Shown here: positions 17,362 through 25,385 of the stretch, one piece after another
Layout of the letters: every line of letters begins with the position of its first letter
How positions within the stretch are numbered: position 1 is the stretch's first letter
NCBI RefSeq assembly: GCF_023476645.1
Contig: NZ_JAMCOJ010000013.1
Span: forward strand, 30,751-94,750
Direction: 5' to 3'
Length of the DNA: 64,000 nucleotides
Source of the DNA: Cellulophaga sp. 20_2_10
Lineage (GTDB): Bacteria > Bacteroidota > Bacteroidia > Flavobacteriales > Flavobacteriaceae
Translations under genes and position numbers: made by a program
The notes under the pieces: model-generated
The model's database searches: none
Told to the model about the DNA's origin: nothing
The model's input: the letters and a program-made list of their open reading frames with translations, nothing else

Positions 17362-18465
17362 ATGACTACTACAGAATTAATTGCGATACTACGATTACAG
17401 AACATACCCAACATTGGTAGCGTAACAGCCAAAAAATTAATTACACATTGTGGTAGTGCCGCTAATATTTTTAATGCTCCTAAGGAGCAACTCTTAAAAA
17501 TAGATGGTATTGGCTCCTTAAAACTAAAAAATATTTATGATACCGCTCATTTAGAAGCTGCCGAAGAGGAATATAAATTTATAAAAAAGAATACTATTGA
17601 CGTACTCTATTTTACTGATGCCGATTATCCAGATTACTTAAAACACGCTATAGACGCCCCAATAGTTTTATTTAAAAGGGGTAATATCGATTTAAAAAAC
17701 AGAAAAATTATTAGTGTTGTAGGTACTCGTAAAATTACAAGTTACGGCACAGCCTTTTGCGAAAAATTTATAGCGGACATAGCTCCTTTAAACCCTATAA
17801 TAGTTAGCGGATTTGCATATGGCGTGGATATTTGTATACAGAAAGAAGCCGTAAAGCATGGCTTACAAACTATTGGATGTTTGGCACACGGATTAAACCA
17901 GATTTACCCAAAAGCACATAGCAAGTACACAACAGATATAGAAAAAAATGGTGGCTTTTTAACTGAATTTTGGAGTACTAGTACTCCAGAACGTGAGAAC
18001 TTTTTAAAACGAAATAGAATTATTGCAGGCCTAAGTGAAGCCACTGTGGTTATAGAATCGGCAGAAAAAGGCGGAAGCTTAGTTACTGCAGATATTGCGC
18101 ATAGCTACAACAGAGATGTTTTTGCAGTTCCTGGTAGAACAGAAGATAAATACAGCTTGGGATGTAACAATTTAATTAAACAGCAAAAGGCACATATGAT
18201 AACATCGGCAGCAGATTTAATTTATTTGCTAGACTGGGATACCCAACAGAAAGAAAAACAAAGTGTGCAAAAACAACTCTTTGTAGATCTAGATGATACA
18301 GAACAAAAAATACACAATTACCTACAAGCAGAAGGCAAACAACTTCTAGATAGTATTGCATTAGCTTGTAGCCTTCCTATTTTTAAAACCTCATCTACTT
18401 TATTAAATATGGAAATGAAAGGTGTAATTAGACCTTTACCAGGAAAACTATTTGAAGCCCTGTAA
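17362..18465 (+). CDS. dprA: DNA-processing protein DprA
   Basis: A 367-residue protein with an N-terminal helix-hairpin-helix region (IPNIGSVTAKKLITHCGS), the Rossmann-like core (VVGTRKITSYG, VSGFAYGVDICIQKEA, FLKRNRIIAGLSEATVVIESAEKGGSLVTADIA) and a C-terminal winged helix (about 305-367). DprA binds incoming single-stranded DNA during natural transformation and loads RecA; recA itself lies 6 kb away. The usual SGGA/SGIAxGID motif reads SGFAYGVD, a tolerated variant. All three domains are complete. Confidence 0.95.
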   Translation: MTTTELIAILRLQNIPNIGSVTAKKLITHCGSAANIFNAPKEQLLKIDGIGSLKLKNIYDTAHLEAAEEEYKFIKKNTIDVLYFTDADYPDYLKHAIDAPIVLFKRGNIDLKNRKIISVVGTRKITSYGTAFCEKFIADIAPLNPIIVSGFAYGVDICIQKEAVKHGLQTIGCLAHGLNQIYPKAHSKYTTDIEKNGGFLTEFWSTSTPERENFLKRNRIIAGLSEATVVIESAEKGGSLVTADIAHSYNRDVFAVPGRTEDKYSLGCNNLIKQQKAHMITSAADLIYLLDWDTQQKEKQSVQKQLFVDLDDTEQKIHNYLQAEGKQLLDSIALACSLPIFKTSSTLLNMEMKGVIRPLPGKLFEAL

Positions 18466-18746
18466 GTCCCAAAATACAAGACAAACTCTGCATTTATTAC
18501 TTAAAAGTTACGTATTATAAAAAGACTAGTCAGTTTGCTTGTCGCGATTTTCCCGGTTTACCTTGTGTCAATAAGGGTATTTACCAGTAAAATATAGCAA
18601 CACACCTACCAAACAATACTTTTTACTCCATTTTTAAGACACATCACAAACTAAATGGTTTGTTTTGGGTTTTTGGAGTATAGAAACGTCCGAATGTAAG
18701 AATCCTATAGAATTTAGTTATTTTCGCATTAAATTATATATCAAAA

Positions 18747-19499
18747 ATGAAAAAATTAGTAGTTGTAGCAATAGTATTTTTTATAAGCACAGGGAGTTTT
18801 GCTCAAAAAAAGAAAGATTTAATAAAGGAGGTAGCCGCCTTAAAAACGAAAGCCTCTAACCTGAAAAACGAATTAAATCAACTTAAAAAAGCCAAAGAAG
18901 TAAACTTAAATGATAGTATACATGAGTTTAGTTATGCTTTTGGTGTTGAAATAGGAAACAGTTTAAAATCAGTTGGTGTAACATCTATTAATTATGATGT
19001 TTTTGCTGTTGCTTTAGAAGAAACCCTAAATGGAAATGAAAAAATCTCTAAAGAAGATGCCCAAGAATACATACAAAAAAGTATTGTTGAGATAAAAGCA
19101 AGAGAAGCGAAAAGACAAACTGCTGAAGGCGAACTTTTTTTAGCAGAGAACGCTAAAAAAGAAGGCGTAAAAACTACCGAAAGCGGACTACAGTATAAGG
19201 TTTTAATTGCTGGAGATGGACCAAAACCTACTGCCGACAACAAAGTAGAAGTTCACTATGAAGGAAAACTAATAGACGGAACTGTTTTTGATAGTTCTAT
19301 AAAACGTGGTGAATCTATAGTTTTTGGAGTATCGCAAGTTATTAAGGGATGGACGGAAGCATTACTATTAATGCCTGTAGGATCTAAATACGAACTTTAT
19401 ATTCCGCAAGACTTAGCTTACGGAGAAAGAGGAGCAGGAGGCCAAATACCTCCTTACGCCACTTTAATTTTTGAAGTAGAATTAATCTCTATAGAATAA
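18747..19499 (+). CDS. exported FKBP-type peptidyl-prolyl isomerase (FkpA/Mip-like)
   Basis: A 250-residue protein with a signal peptide (residues 1-19, cut after SFA), a short coiled coil (about 25-50, LKTKASNLKNELNQLKKA), an FKBP-N dimerisation domain (about 53-130, SYAFGVEIGNSLKS) and a C-terminal FKBP domain (about 140-250) with VEVHYEGKLIDGTVFDSS, VIKGWTEALLLMPVG and the closing IPPYATLIFEVELISIE. It should assist folding of exported proteins in the periplasm, in the manner of FkpA. The 281-nt gap upstream holds no gene that I can see; an imperfect -7 box TATTTTCG lies at 18719-18726. Confidence 0.94.
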   Translation: MKKLVVVAIVFFISTGSFAQKKKDLIKEVAALKTKASNLKNELNQLKKAKEVNLNDSIHEFSYAFGVEIGNSLKSVGVTSINYDVFAVALEETLNGNEKISKEDAQEYIQKSIVEIKAREAKRQTAEGELFLAENAKKEGVKTTESGLQYKVLIAGDGPKPTADNKVEVHYEGKLIDGTVFDSSIKRGESIVFGVSQVIKGWTEALLLMPVGSKYELYIPQDLAYGERGAGGQIPPYATLIFEVELISIE

Positions 19500-19515
19500 T
19501 ATAAAAATTGATACC

Positions 19516-19552
19516 GTAAGAGTAAAAGTTAATACCCAACTTTTGCTCTTAC
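19516..19552. terminator. bidirectional terminator containing the trpS stop codon
   Basis: Arms 19516-19530 and 19538-19552 form a 15-bp stem with one T-G wobble (core AAAAGTT/AACTTTT). It lies between the FKBP gene (+) and trpS (-). The trpS stop codon (19529-19531) is within the hairpin, so the stem also encodes the last trpS codons. Confidence 0.8.
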
Positions 19553-20497
19553 TCTACTTAACACTTCGTTTGCAACCGTAGCTGCCTTTGCTGCCCCTAA
19601 TGCCAAAGCTGCATCTATCTCTTCTAGGTTATTCATATAATAATCATACTTTTCACGAGCATCAGCAAACTTAGTTACAATAACTTCATACAAAGCCTGT
19701 TTTGCATGACCATACCCATAATTACCTGCTTTGTAATTGGCACGCATTTCTTCAACTTGTGCTGGTGTTGCTAGTATTTTATACAACTCAAACACATTAT
19801 CACCTTCTGGCTCCTTAGGATCTTCCATTGGTGTACTATCTGTTTGGATACCCATAATTTGTTTACGCAACTTCTTATCAGTCTGAAACAAATTAATTAA
19901 GTTCCCTTTACTCTTACTCATTTTATCCCCATCTGTACCAGGAATAAACTTCGCCTCTTCCTGCACTTTACCTTGTGGCAAAACAAATGTTTCTCCTAAT
20001 TGCGCATGAAATCTAGACGCTACATCTCTTGTAATCTCTAAATGTTGCATTTGATCTTTACCTACCGGCACTATCTCAGCATCATACAACAAAATATCAG
20101 CCGCCATTAACATTGGATATGAGAATAACCCAGCATTAACATCGTCTAATCTATCTGCCTTATCTTTAAAAGAGTGCGCTAAGGTTAACCTTTGGTACGG
20201 AAAAAAACAGCTTAAGTACCAAGATAATTCTGTCGTTTGTGGAACATCACTCTGTCTATAAAAAACAGTTTTATCTATATTTAAACCAAAAGCAAGCCAG
20301 GTCGCAGCAACTGCGTATGTATTACCACGCAATTCTTCTCCATTTTTTATTTGCGTAAGCGAGTGCATGTCCGCTATAAAAAGAAAAGATTCATTTTTTG
20401 GGTCATTAGCCATTTCTATAGCTGGCATAATTGCACCTAAAATATTACCTAAATGTGGCACTCCCGTGCTCTGTACTCCTGTTAAAACTCTTGCCAT
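19529..20497 (-). CDS. trpS: tryptophanyl-tRNA synthetase
   Basis: A 322-residue class I synthetase read from the ATG at 20497 (MARVLTGVQSTGVPHLGN). The frame is open 39 codons further upstream, but those residues (Lys-rich then hydrophobic) are not part of the family and precede the normal start. The HIGH-like motif appears as PHLGN, and the KMSKS loop as DKMSKSKGN near residue 195. It charges tRNA-Trp. The length is typical (320-340 residues). The 3' end is embedded in a terminator hairpin shared with the convergent FKBP gene. Confidence 0.96.
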   Translation of the reverse strand: MARVLTGVQSTGVPHLGNILGAIMPAIEMANDPKNESFLFIADMHSLTQIKNGEELRGNTYAVAATWLAFGLNIDKTVFYRQSDVPQTTELSWYLSCFFPYQRLTLAHSFKDKADRLDDVNAGLFSYPMLMAADILLYDAEIVPVGKDQMQHLEITRDVASRFHAQLGETFVLPQGKVQEEAKFIPGTDGDKMSKSKGNLINLFQTDKKLRKQIMGIQTDSTPMEDPKEPEGDNVFELYKILATPAQVEEMRANYKAGNYGYGHAKQALYEVIVTKFADAREKYDYYMNNLEEIDAALALGAAKAATVANEVLSRVRAKVGY

Positions 20498-20630
20498 TTT
20501 ATTTAAAATAATTGTAAAAATCAAAGGTAGTGCAAATAGAAGAATAGACCAACATTTTGGTTTTTGGTTTTTTTTTAGTTTGATGTGATTTAAAAAGTAA
20601 ACTTTTTTAACCATAGTTTTAATTAATTGC

Positions 20631-20638
20631 TATTTTTG
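20631..20638 (+). promoter_or_regulatory. -7 box of the acyltransferase gene
   Basis: TATTTTTG matches TAnnTTTG exactly and ends 5 nt before the ATG at 20644. If it is used, transcription starts at or beside the start codon and the mRNA is leaderless or nearly so. Confidence 0.55.
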
Positions 20639-20643
20639 AAGCT

Positions 20644-21402
20644 ATGCTAACCTTCCTAAAAAACATTGGACATTTATTATACCGTATTTGGTTTTACATT
20701 CTTGTTGCCCTACCTATAATATTGTTTTTCCCTTTCCTATTTGTATCATGTATTAAAGAAAAATGGTATCCGTACTTTTTTTGGCTAGCACGTAACTTAT
20801 GGGCTAGACCTATTTTATTAGGCATGGGCTGCCCGCAACAAATAAAAAGAGAGCAAAAGATAGAAAAAAGAAAAAGCTACATGTTAGTTGCCAACCACAC
20901 CAGCATGCTAGATATTATGCTTATGCTACGCGCAAGTAAAAATCCGTTTGTTTTTGTTGGCAAAAAGGAGCTCTCTAAAATTCCAATATTTGGTTTCTTT
21001 TACAAACGTGTTTGTATTATGGTAGACCGCACAGATACAAAAAGCAGAACAGCAGTGTATATGCGTGCGCAAAGAAGATTAAAACAAGGACTAAGTATTT
21101 GTATTTTTCCTGAAGGCGGTGTGCCAGAAGAAGATATTATTTTAGATGAGTTTAAAGATGGTGCTTTTAAAATGGCTATTGCTCATAAAATACCGATTGT
21201 TCCAATGACATTTTTAGACTGTAAAAAACGTTTTTCTTTTACTTTTTTTAGCGGAAGCCCAGGATTATTGCGCGTAAAAATTCATTCTTTTTTTGAAACC
21301 AATGAGTTAGATGAAGCACACAAAATTACCTTAAGAGAAGATGTGCGAAACGTTATCCTTAAAGAGCTACAAAGCAAAAAACCAACTGGTATATCGTTTT
21401 AA
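20644..21402 (+). CDS. 1-acyl-sn-glycerol-3-phosphate acyltransferase (PlsC-like)
   Basis: A 252-residue membrane-associated acyltransferase. Two hydrophobic stretches lie at residues 10-35; the catalytic HX4D motif is HTSMLD (85-90), motif III is FPEGG (155-159) and the PMTFLDCKKRF stretch follows near 185. It transfers an acyl chain to lysophosphatidic acid to give phosphatidic acid in phospholipid synthesis. The stop codon overlaps that of the convergent barrel-protein gene by 4 nt (TTAA shared). The -7 box is unusually close to the start codon. Confidence 0.94.
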   Translation: MLTFLKNIGHLLYRIWFYILVALPIILFFPFLFVSCIKEKWYPYFFWLARNLWARPILLGMGCPQQIKREQKIEKRKSYMLVANHTSMLDIMLMLRASKNPFVFVGKKELSKIPIFGFFYKRVCIMVDRTDTKSRTAVYMRAQRRLKQGLSICIFPEGGVPEEDIILDEFKDGAFKMAIAHKIPIVPMTFLDCKKRFSFTFFSGSPGLLRVKIHSFFETNELDEAHKITLREDVRNVILKELQSKKPTGISF

Positions 21403-22898
21403 AACTTAAAACTAAGCCCACTATACACACCCATAGAAAAAGGTTGAAAATCTCCAGAGCTATTAGAAAAAGTATTTAATTGGTATTTAAACATTGGCTC
21501 TACATTTAACTGCATTTTAGGTGTAAACTTATAGTTTAATCCAAAACCAATATTAGCACTAAAATTAAGCGTGTTTATATTGTTAGATTCTCCTATTTTA
21601 GTTATTAAATCATCAGATTCTAAAGAAATAGAATCATCTACCAAAAACAAAGAACTTACACCACCAATTAGGTGTACACCAAACTTACCATCTGTTAACG
21701 CATAATTAAGTTCTAAGGGCACCTCTAAATACCCAAACTGCTGTACCATTTTACCTTCTCTACTAGTGCTTTTAGATGCATAACTAACTTCTTCTAACTT
21801 AGAATTACTTGGTGCCAAAAGTGCATCTCCACTAGTTTCTATAACAATACTTGCCGCGTTAACATCATAATCTATAGAACTAATCATACTATTACTTGCT
21901 GGATCAAAAGAAGATTTAAAAAAAACATTATTGGTATTGTAGCCATAGTCTACTTTATGTACACCAGAACGTATGCTTAATTTTTTACTTACCTCATAAG
22001 CTACAGTAATACCGTAACTCATATTAACATTACCAGATTTTGAGTTAGACACCAAACTTGGATCTACAGGAGAACCTTCTTTTAAAGAATTAAAATACAC
22101 AGGCGCAACATTAGCACCTACAGACCATTTATCTGTTTTGATAGACGCAACTGCTTCTTCTTCCGTCTCTTTTATGGCATCATAAATAGATTTTTTACCA
22201 ATAGTATCTGTATTTGCAACTGCTTCTTCTATTTGTTTAGACAATAATTGTTCTTTTTCTTCCTTTAAGGTTGATATAGATTTTGTTTTAATCTCATCTA
22301 CAGGGTCAGTTTCTACATTCTTTTGTACAGCGTTCTTATTTTTTATTGAAGCATTTGCAATACCATTAGTATATCCGTTTTTAGTATCTGAAGAGCTATT
22401 AACCTCTCTTATTACACTATTGCCATTCTTCTGTGAAGCTGCAAAAGCATTAGACCTATCATTACTCTTATTCTTTTCATGAGCAACAGCCGTATTTTTT
22501 ACAACTGAAGCATCCGTATTCTCTTTAGTATTAGTTCTAGTCACAACTGCCTCTTCATCTATATTTAAATCTGAGTTAGTTTTACTAGAGCCTTTTTCTT
22601 CAATTATTTTAGCATCTTTATTTACAACCTCTACATCAACCTTAGGTAGTACATGCTCTGTGTCTGTAATTACTGGTAATGTTGCTTCATCAGTCTTAAA
22701 AAAAGGTTTTATTGCAAAAAACAACAACGCTAAAACAGCTGCAACCCCGCCAAGTTTACACCACATAGGAACTAAAAACCTATCTTTTTTCTTTTGGTCT
22801 AAAGACGCATTAAGCCGTTGCCAAACTTTTTCGTCCGGCACATCTCCAAAGTCCTTAAACTTATCCTGGAAAAGCTTGTCTAAATTTTCTTTACTCAT
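21399..22898 (-). CDS. anti-sigma-like inner-membrane protein fused to an outer-membrane beta-barrel
   Basis: A 499-residue protein in three parts. Residues 1-45 (LFQDKFKDFGDVPDEKVWQRL) resemble the cytoplasmic ends of Bacteroidota anti-sigma-like proteins; residues 47-66 form one membrane helix; residues 70-255 are a low-complexity linker rich in Asn, Lys, Glu and Thr; residues 257-499 look like a PorT-type (PF13568-like) beta-barrel ending in GVYSGLSFKF with a terminal Phe. It lies 25 nt behind an ECF sigma factor gene and is presumably cotranscribed. If both ends are as predicted, one chain spans inner membrane, periplasm and outer membrane and could pass envelope signals to the sigma factor. 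That role is inference. Confidence 0.82.
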   Translation of the reverse strand: MSKENLDKLFQDKFKDFGDVPDEKVWQRLNASLDQKKKDRFLVPMWCKLGGVAAVLALLFFAIKPFFKTDEATLPVITDTEHVLPKVDVEVVNKDAKIIEEKGSSKTNSDLNIDEEAVVTRTNTKENTDASVVKNTAVAHEKNKSNDRSNAFAASQKNGNSVIREVNSSSDTKNGYTNGIANASIKNKNAVQKNVETDPVDEIKTKSISTLKEEKEQLLSKQIEEAVANTDTIGKKSIYDAIKETEEEAVASIKTDKWSVGANVAPVYFNSLKEGSPVDPSLVSNSKSGNVNMSYGITVAYEVSKKLSIRSGVHKVDYGYNTNNVFFKSSFDPASNSMISSIDYDVNAASIVIETSGDALLAPSNSKLEEVSYASKSTSREGKMVQQFGYLEVPLELNYALTDGKFGVHLIGGVSSLFLVDDSISLESDDLITKIGESNNINTLNFSANIGFGLNYKFTPKMQLNVEPMFKYQLNTFSNSSGDFQPFSMGVYSGLSFKF

Positions 22899-22923
22899 TT
22901 TATCTTTTATAAACCACCAACAA

Positions 22924-23490
22924 TTACCATTGCAGCAGACAAAACAGTACTATTGCTACTACTATTTTTAATTTTGTTTTTTCAATTTTACCCTTTAATA
23001 TTTGTCGTGCTCTAGCCAAATTAGATTTAGATGTGCCTACTGTTGTTCCTAGTAAATCTCCTATTTCTTTATGTGTGTAGCCATCTAAAACATACAAACT
23101 AAATGTGGTTCTGTATTTATAGGGCAACTCTTGTATATACGCCAACAATACAGATAAGGAAGGTGAATTTTTATCTACCTCTATTTCTACAGGCTCCTCT
23201 ATGGTCTCTTCTTCTTTAATGGAGACGTAGGTCTCTTTTCTGTATTTCTGTAAAACAGTGTTTACGGTTATTCTTTTAACCCAACCATCAAAAGAGCCAT
23301 TAAATTTAAACTGACCAATTTTATCAAAAATGATCATAAAACTATCGTGCAAACTATCTTCTGCCTCTACTTTGTTTTTAGAGTATTTTAAACAAACACC
23401 ATAAAGCATAGGTGCGTATTGGCGATAAAGTTGCTCTTGCGCAGCCCTATTGCCCTTTACACAATTATGTATAGTTTCATTTAAGTCCAA
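22924..23490 (-). CDS. ECF-type RNA polymerase sigma factor with hydrophobic C-terminal tail
   Basis: A 188-residue sigma-70-family protein. Region 2 is at residues 10-85 (EQLYRQYAPMLYGVCLKYSKNKVEAEDSLHDSFMIIF; GSFDGWVKRITVNTVLQKYRK), region 4 at 110-168 (LPYKYRTTFSLYVLDGYTHKEIGDLLGTTVGTSKSNLARAR). After KTKLK the chain ends in an unusual 13-residue hydrophobic run (IVVAIVLFCLLQW), not expected in a free sigma factor. The next gene encodes a membrane partner with anti-sigma-like N-terminus, so the pair is likely an envelope-sensing system. A lipoprotein gene lies 29 nt upstream on the same strand. Confidence 0.93.
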   Translation of the reverse strand: MDLNETIHNCVKGNRAAQEQLYRQYAPMLYGVCLKYSKNKVEAEDSLHDSFMIIFDKIGQFKFNGSFDGWVKRITVNTVLQKYRKETYVSIKEEETIEEPVEIEVDKNSPSLSVLLAYIQELPYKYRTTFSLYVLDGYTHKEIGDLLGTTVGTSKSNLARARQILKGKIEKTKLKIVVAIVLFCLLQW

Positions 23491-23519
23491 AAAAGATAGT
23501 ATCGTTGGTTATAAACATT

Positions 23520-23945
23520 TTATTCGTTTACTGGTACTGCAATTTCTATGTATTCGTCTTCACCATCTACATTTTTCCCTGTCCAGAATTTAAATAAATA
23601 ATCTTCTTTATAAATTACTTCAAAATCAAAAGTCACCTCTACTTCTTCTGTACTTTCTTGGCAATCATCATTCCCCGTTAATTCTGTGCCAATTGGGTAC
23701 ACTTCGCGCTCTGTTAATTGATGTTTATGAATATCAAACCCTTCAAAATAAGTACAGGTATTTGGATTAGCATAAGTAACGCTAATTGTATATTTACCTC
23801 CAAACTCAAAAGCTTCTGGAACATCTGCACTAATCACCTTTAAATTTACATATTTAAAATTAGTAGCATCATCATCATCTAAAGAGCAAGCCGTAAAGGA
23901 AAGACTTGCTATCACAAGCATTAAAATACTTAAACTTTTTTTCAT
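23520..23945 (-). CDS. hypothetical lipoprotein, 141 aa
   Basis: An exported lipoprotein: signal peptide with lipobox SFTAC (Cys 20) followed by SLDDDDATNF, an acidic stretch that may act as a surface-export signal in Bacteroidota. The mature part looks like a single beta-sandwich (alternating strands; KYTISVTYANPNTCTYFEGFDI; EVEVTFDFEVIYKEDYLFKFW) with two Cys that could pair. I do not recognise the family. It lies 29 nt upstream of the ECF sigma gene on the same strand, so it may belong to the same envelope-stress operon or be its signal input. Confidence 0.8.
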   Translation of the reverse strand: MKKSLSILMLVIASLSFTACSLDDDDATNFKYVNLKVISADVPEAFEFGGKYTISVTYANPNTCTYFEGFDIHKHQLTEREVYPIGTELTGNDDCQESTEEVEVTFDFEVIYKEDYLFKFWTGKNVDGEDEYIEIAVPVNE

Positions 23946-24010
23946 CTTTTATAAAAATTTGTAGTTACCTGTTAGATGTAGCACAAAGAGTAGGGTTGCG
24001 TTAAAAACGA

Positions 24011-24037
24011 CAAAATCCCGAAAAAATCGGGATTTTG
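24011..24037 (-). terminator. intrinsic terminator after recA
   Basis: Perfect 11-bp arms (24011-24021 and 24027-24037, core AAATCCCGA) with a 5-nt A-rich loop. Read on the minus strand the stem is followed by a T-rich run, as expected for the end of recA. Confidence 0.82.
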
Positions 24038-24086
24038 CATCTATTTCTTCATTATAGCAAAGAAACAATAGTATTTAAAAGCAGTT

Positions 24087-25094
24087 TTAAGACATTAACG
24101 CCTTAATAGCTTCCTTAATTTTTACTTCTAATTCTTCTAGCAATTCTGGATTATCTGCTAATATACTTTTAACAGCATCTCTACCCTGACCAAGTTTTGT
24201 ATCACCATAACTAAACCAAGATCCACTTTTCTTAATTATTTCGTACTGTACTCCTAAATCTAAGATTTCCCCAATTTTAGAAATACCTTCACCGTACATA
24301 ATATCAAACTCAGTAGTTCTAAAAGGCGGTGCTACTTTGTTTTTTACAACCTTAACACGTGTTTTGTTACCCAACACATCACCGTCAGTATTTTTAATTT
24401 GTGTAGACCTTCTAATATCTAAACGCACAGAAGCATAGAATTTTAATGCATTACCACCAGTTGTTGTTTCTGGGTTACCGAACATAACACCAATTTTTTC
24501 TCTTAATTGGTTAATAAAGATAACCGTACAATTAGTTTTACTAATAGAACTAGTTAACTTACGTAACGCTTGCGACATAAGTCTTGCGTGTAATCCCATT
24601 TTAGAATCACCCATTTCACCTTCAATCTCACTTTTAGGTGTTAATGCTGCAACTGAATCTATTACAATAATATCTATAGCACCAGATCTAATTAAATTAT
24701 CTGTAATTTCTAATGCCTGCTCACCGTGATCTGGCTGAGAAATAATTAAATTATCTATGTCTACTCCCAATTTTTCTGCGTAAAAACGATCAAAAGCGTG
24801 TTCTGCATCTATAAATGCTGCAATACCACCTGCTTTTTGAGCTTCAGCAATAGCGTGCAACGTTAATGTTGTTTTACCAGAAGATTCTGGTCCGTATATT
24901 TCTATTACTCTACCTCGAGGATAACCACTTACACCTAACGCAATGTCTAAACCTAAAGATCCAGAAGAGATAACAGCTATATCCTCTACAACTTTATCGC
25001 CCATTTTCATTACAGCACCTTTACCGTAAGTCTTATCTAGCTTGTCTAAAGTTAATTTTAACGCTTTTAATTTTGCTTCTTTTTCGTTGCTCAT
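24087..25094 (-). CDS. recA: recombinase RecA
   Basis: A 335-residue RecA read from the ATG at 25094 ([19 protein letters not shown]), the usual start; 19 upstream in-frame codons are not part of the family. Walker A is GPESSGKT near residues 66-73, Walker [11 protein letters not shown] near 142-150, the DNA-binding loops include [19 protein letters not shown]. RecA catalyses strand exchange and LexA-type self-cleavage. A -7 box TAGCTTTG lies at 25166-25173; no LexA-like palindrome was evident by eye. DprA, its loader in transformation, is also in the window. Confidence 0.98.
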   Translation of the reverse strand: MSNEKEAKLKALKLTLDKLDKTYGKGAVMKMGDKVVEDIAVISSGSLGLDIALGVSGYPRGRVIEIYGPESSGKTTLTLHAIAEAQKAGGIAAFIDAEHAFDRFYAEKLGVDIDNLIISQPDHGEQALEITDNLIRSGAIDIIVIDSVAALTPKSEIEGEMGDSKMGLHARLMSQALRKLTSSISKTNCTVIFINQLREKIGVMFGNPETTTGGNALKFYASVRLDIRRSTQIKNTDGDVLGNKTRVKVVKNKVAPPFRTTEFDIMYGEGISKIGEILDLGVQYEIIKKSGSWFSYGDTKLGQGRDAVKSILADNPELLEELEVKIKEAIKALMS

Positions 25095-25165
25095 TTCTAA
25101 TAGTGTTTGTAGCGCTAAATTACCATTTCTTTTGTCATAATACAATGCCAACGCAACCTTTTTAC

Positions 25166-25173
25166 CAAAGCTA
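25166..25173 (-). promoter_or_regulatory. -7 box of recA
   Basis: On the minus strand the octamer reads TAGCTTTG, an exact TAnnTTTG match 71 nt upstream of the recA ATG. No good -33 TTG is seen at 19-22 nt. Confidence 0.5.
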
Positions 25174-25240
25174 CATCTACAAGGTGTGTTTACCTTCTAT
25201 TAAAAAAAGAAGGTGCTTCAATTTTTTATAATGTTGAGGC

Positions 25241-25320
25241 ATAATTACTTTTTTCAGCTTTGTTGGTTAAGCAGAAAAGAACCTAAAAAGGGTTTTGACT
25301 TATGTTAAGACCCTTTTTTG
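25241..25320 (+). ncRNA. possible structured small RNA between recA and trhO
   Basis: Between the divergent recA and trhO promoters lie two consecutive hairpins: arms 25251-25260/25269-25278 (10 bp, one mismatch, 8-nt loop) and a terminator-like stem 25285-25294/25309-25319 followed by a T run. A near-consensus -7 box TAATGTTG is at 25229-25236. The trhO promoter lies downstream of the terminator, so the terminator cannot serve trhO, and no ORF is seen that would need it. I infer a short transcript of about 80 nt; expression is unproven. Confidence 0.3.
25285..25319 (+). terminator. intrinsic terminator upstream of the trhO promoter
   Basis: Stem AAAAAGGGT/ACCCTTTTT (arms 25285-25294 and 25309-25319) with a T6 run. 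It ends the putative small RNA or insulates the trhO promoter at 25344. Confidence 0.7.
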
Positions 25321-25351
25321 TTGGGTATAAGTGTAATATTATCTAATTTTG
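25321..25351 (+). promoter_or_regulatory. promoter of trhO
   Basis: A -33 TTG (25321-25323) and an exact -7 box TAATTTTG (25344-25351) are spaced by 20 nt; the start codon follows 34 nt later at 25386. Confidence 0.65.
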
Positions 25352-25385
25352 CAGCTATTCTTTAACTTAATAAATTTAGTATAGC

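Noticed and set aside
18466..18746. Possible gene between dprA and the FKBP gene
   Set aside because: Only short ORFs without family text and a weak ACAAAC/GTTTGT stem; treated as leader and promoter region.
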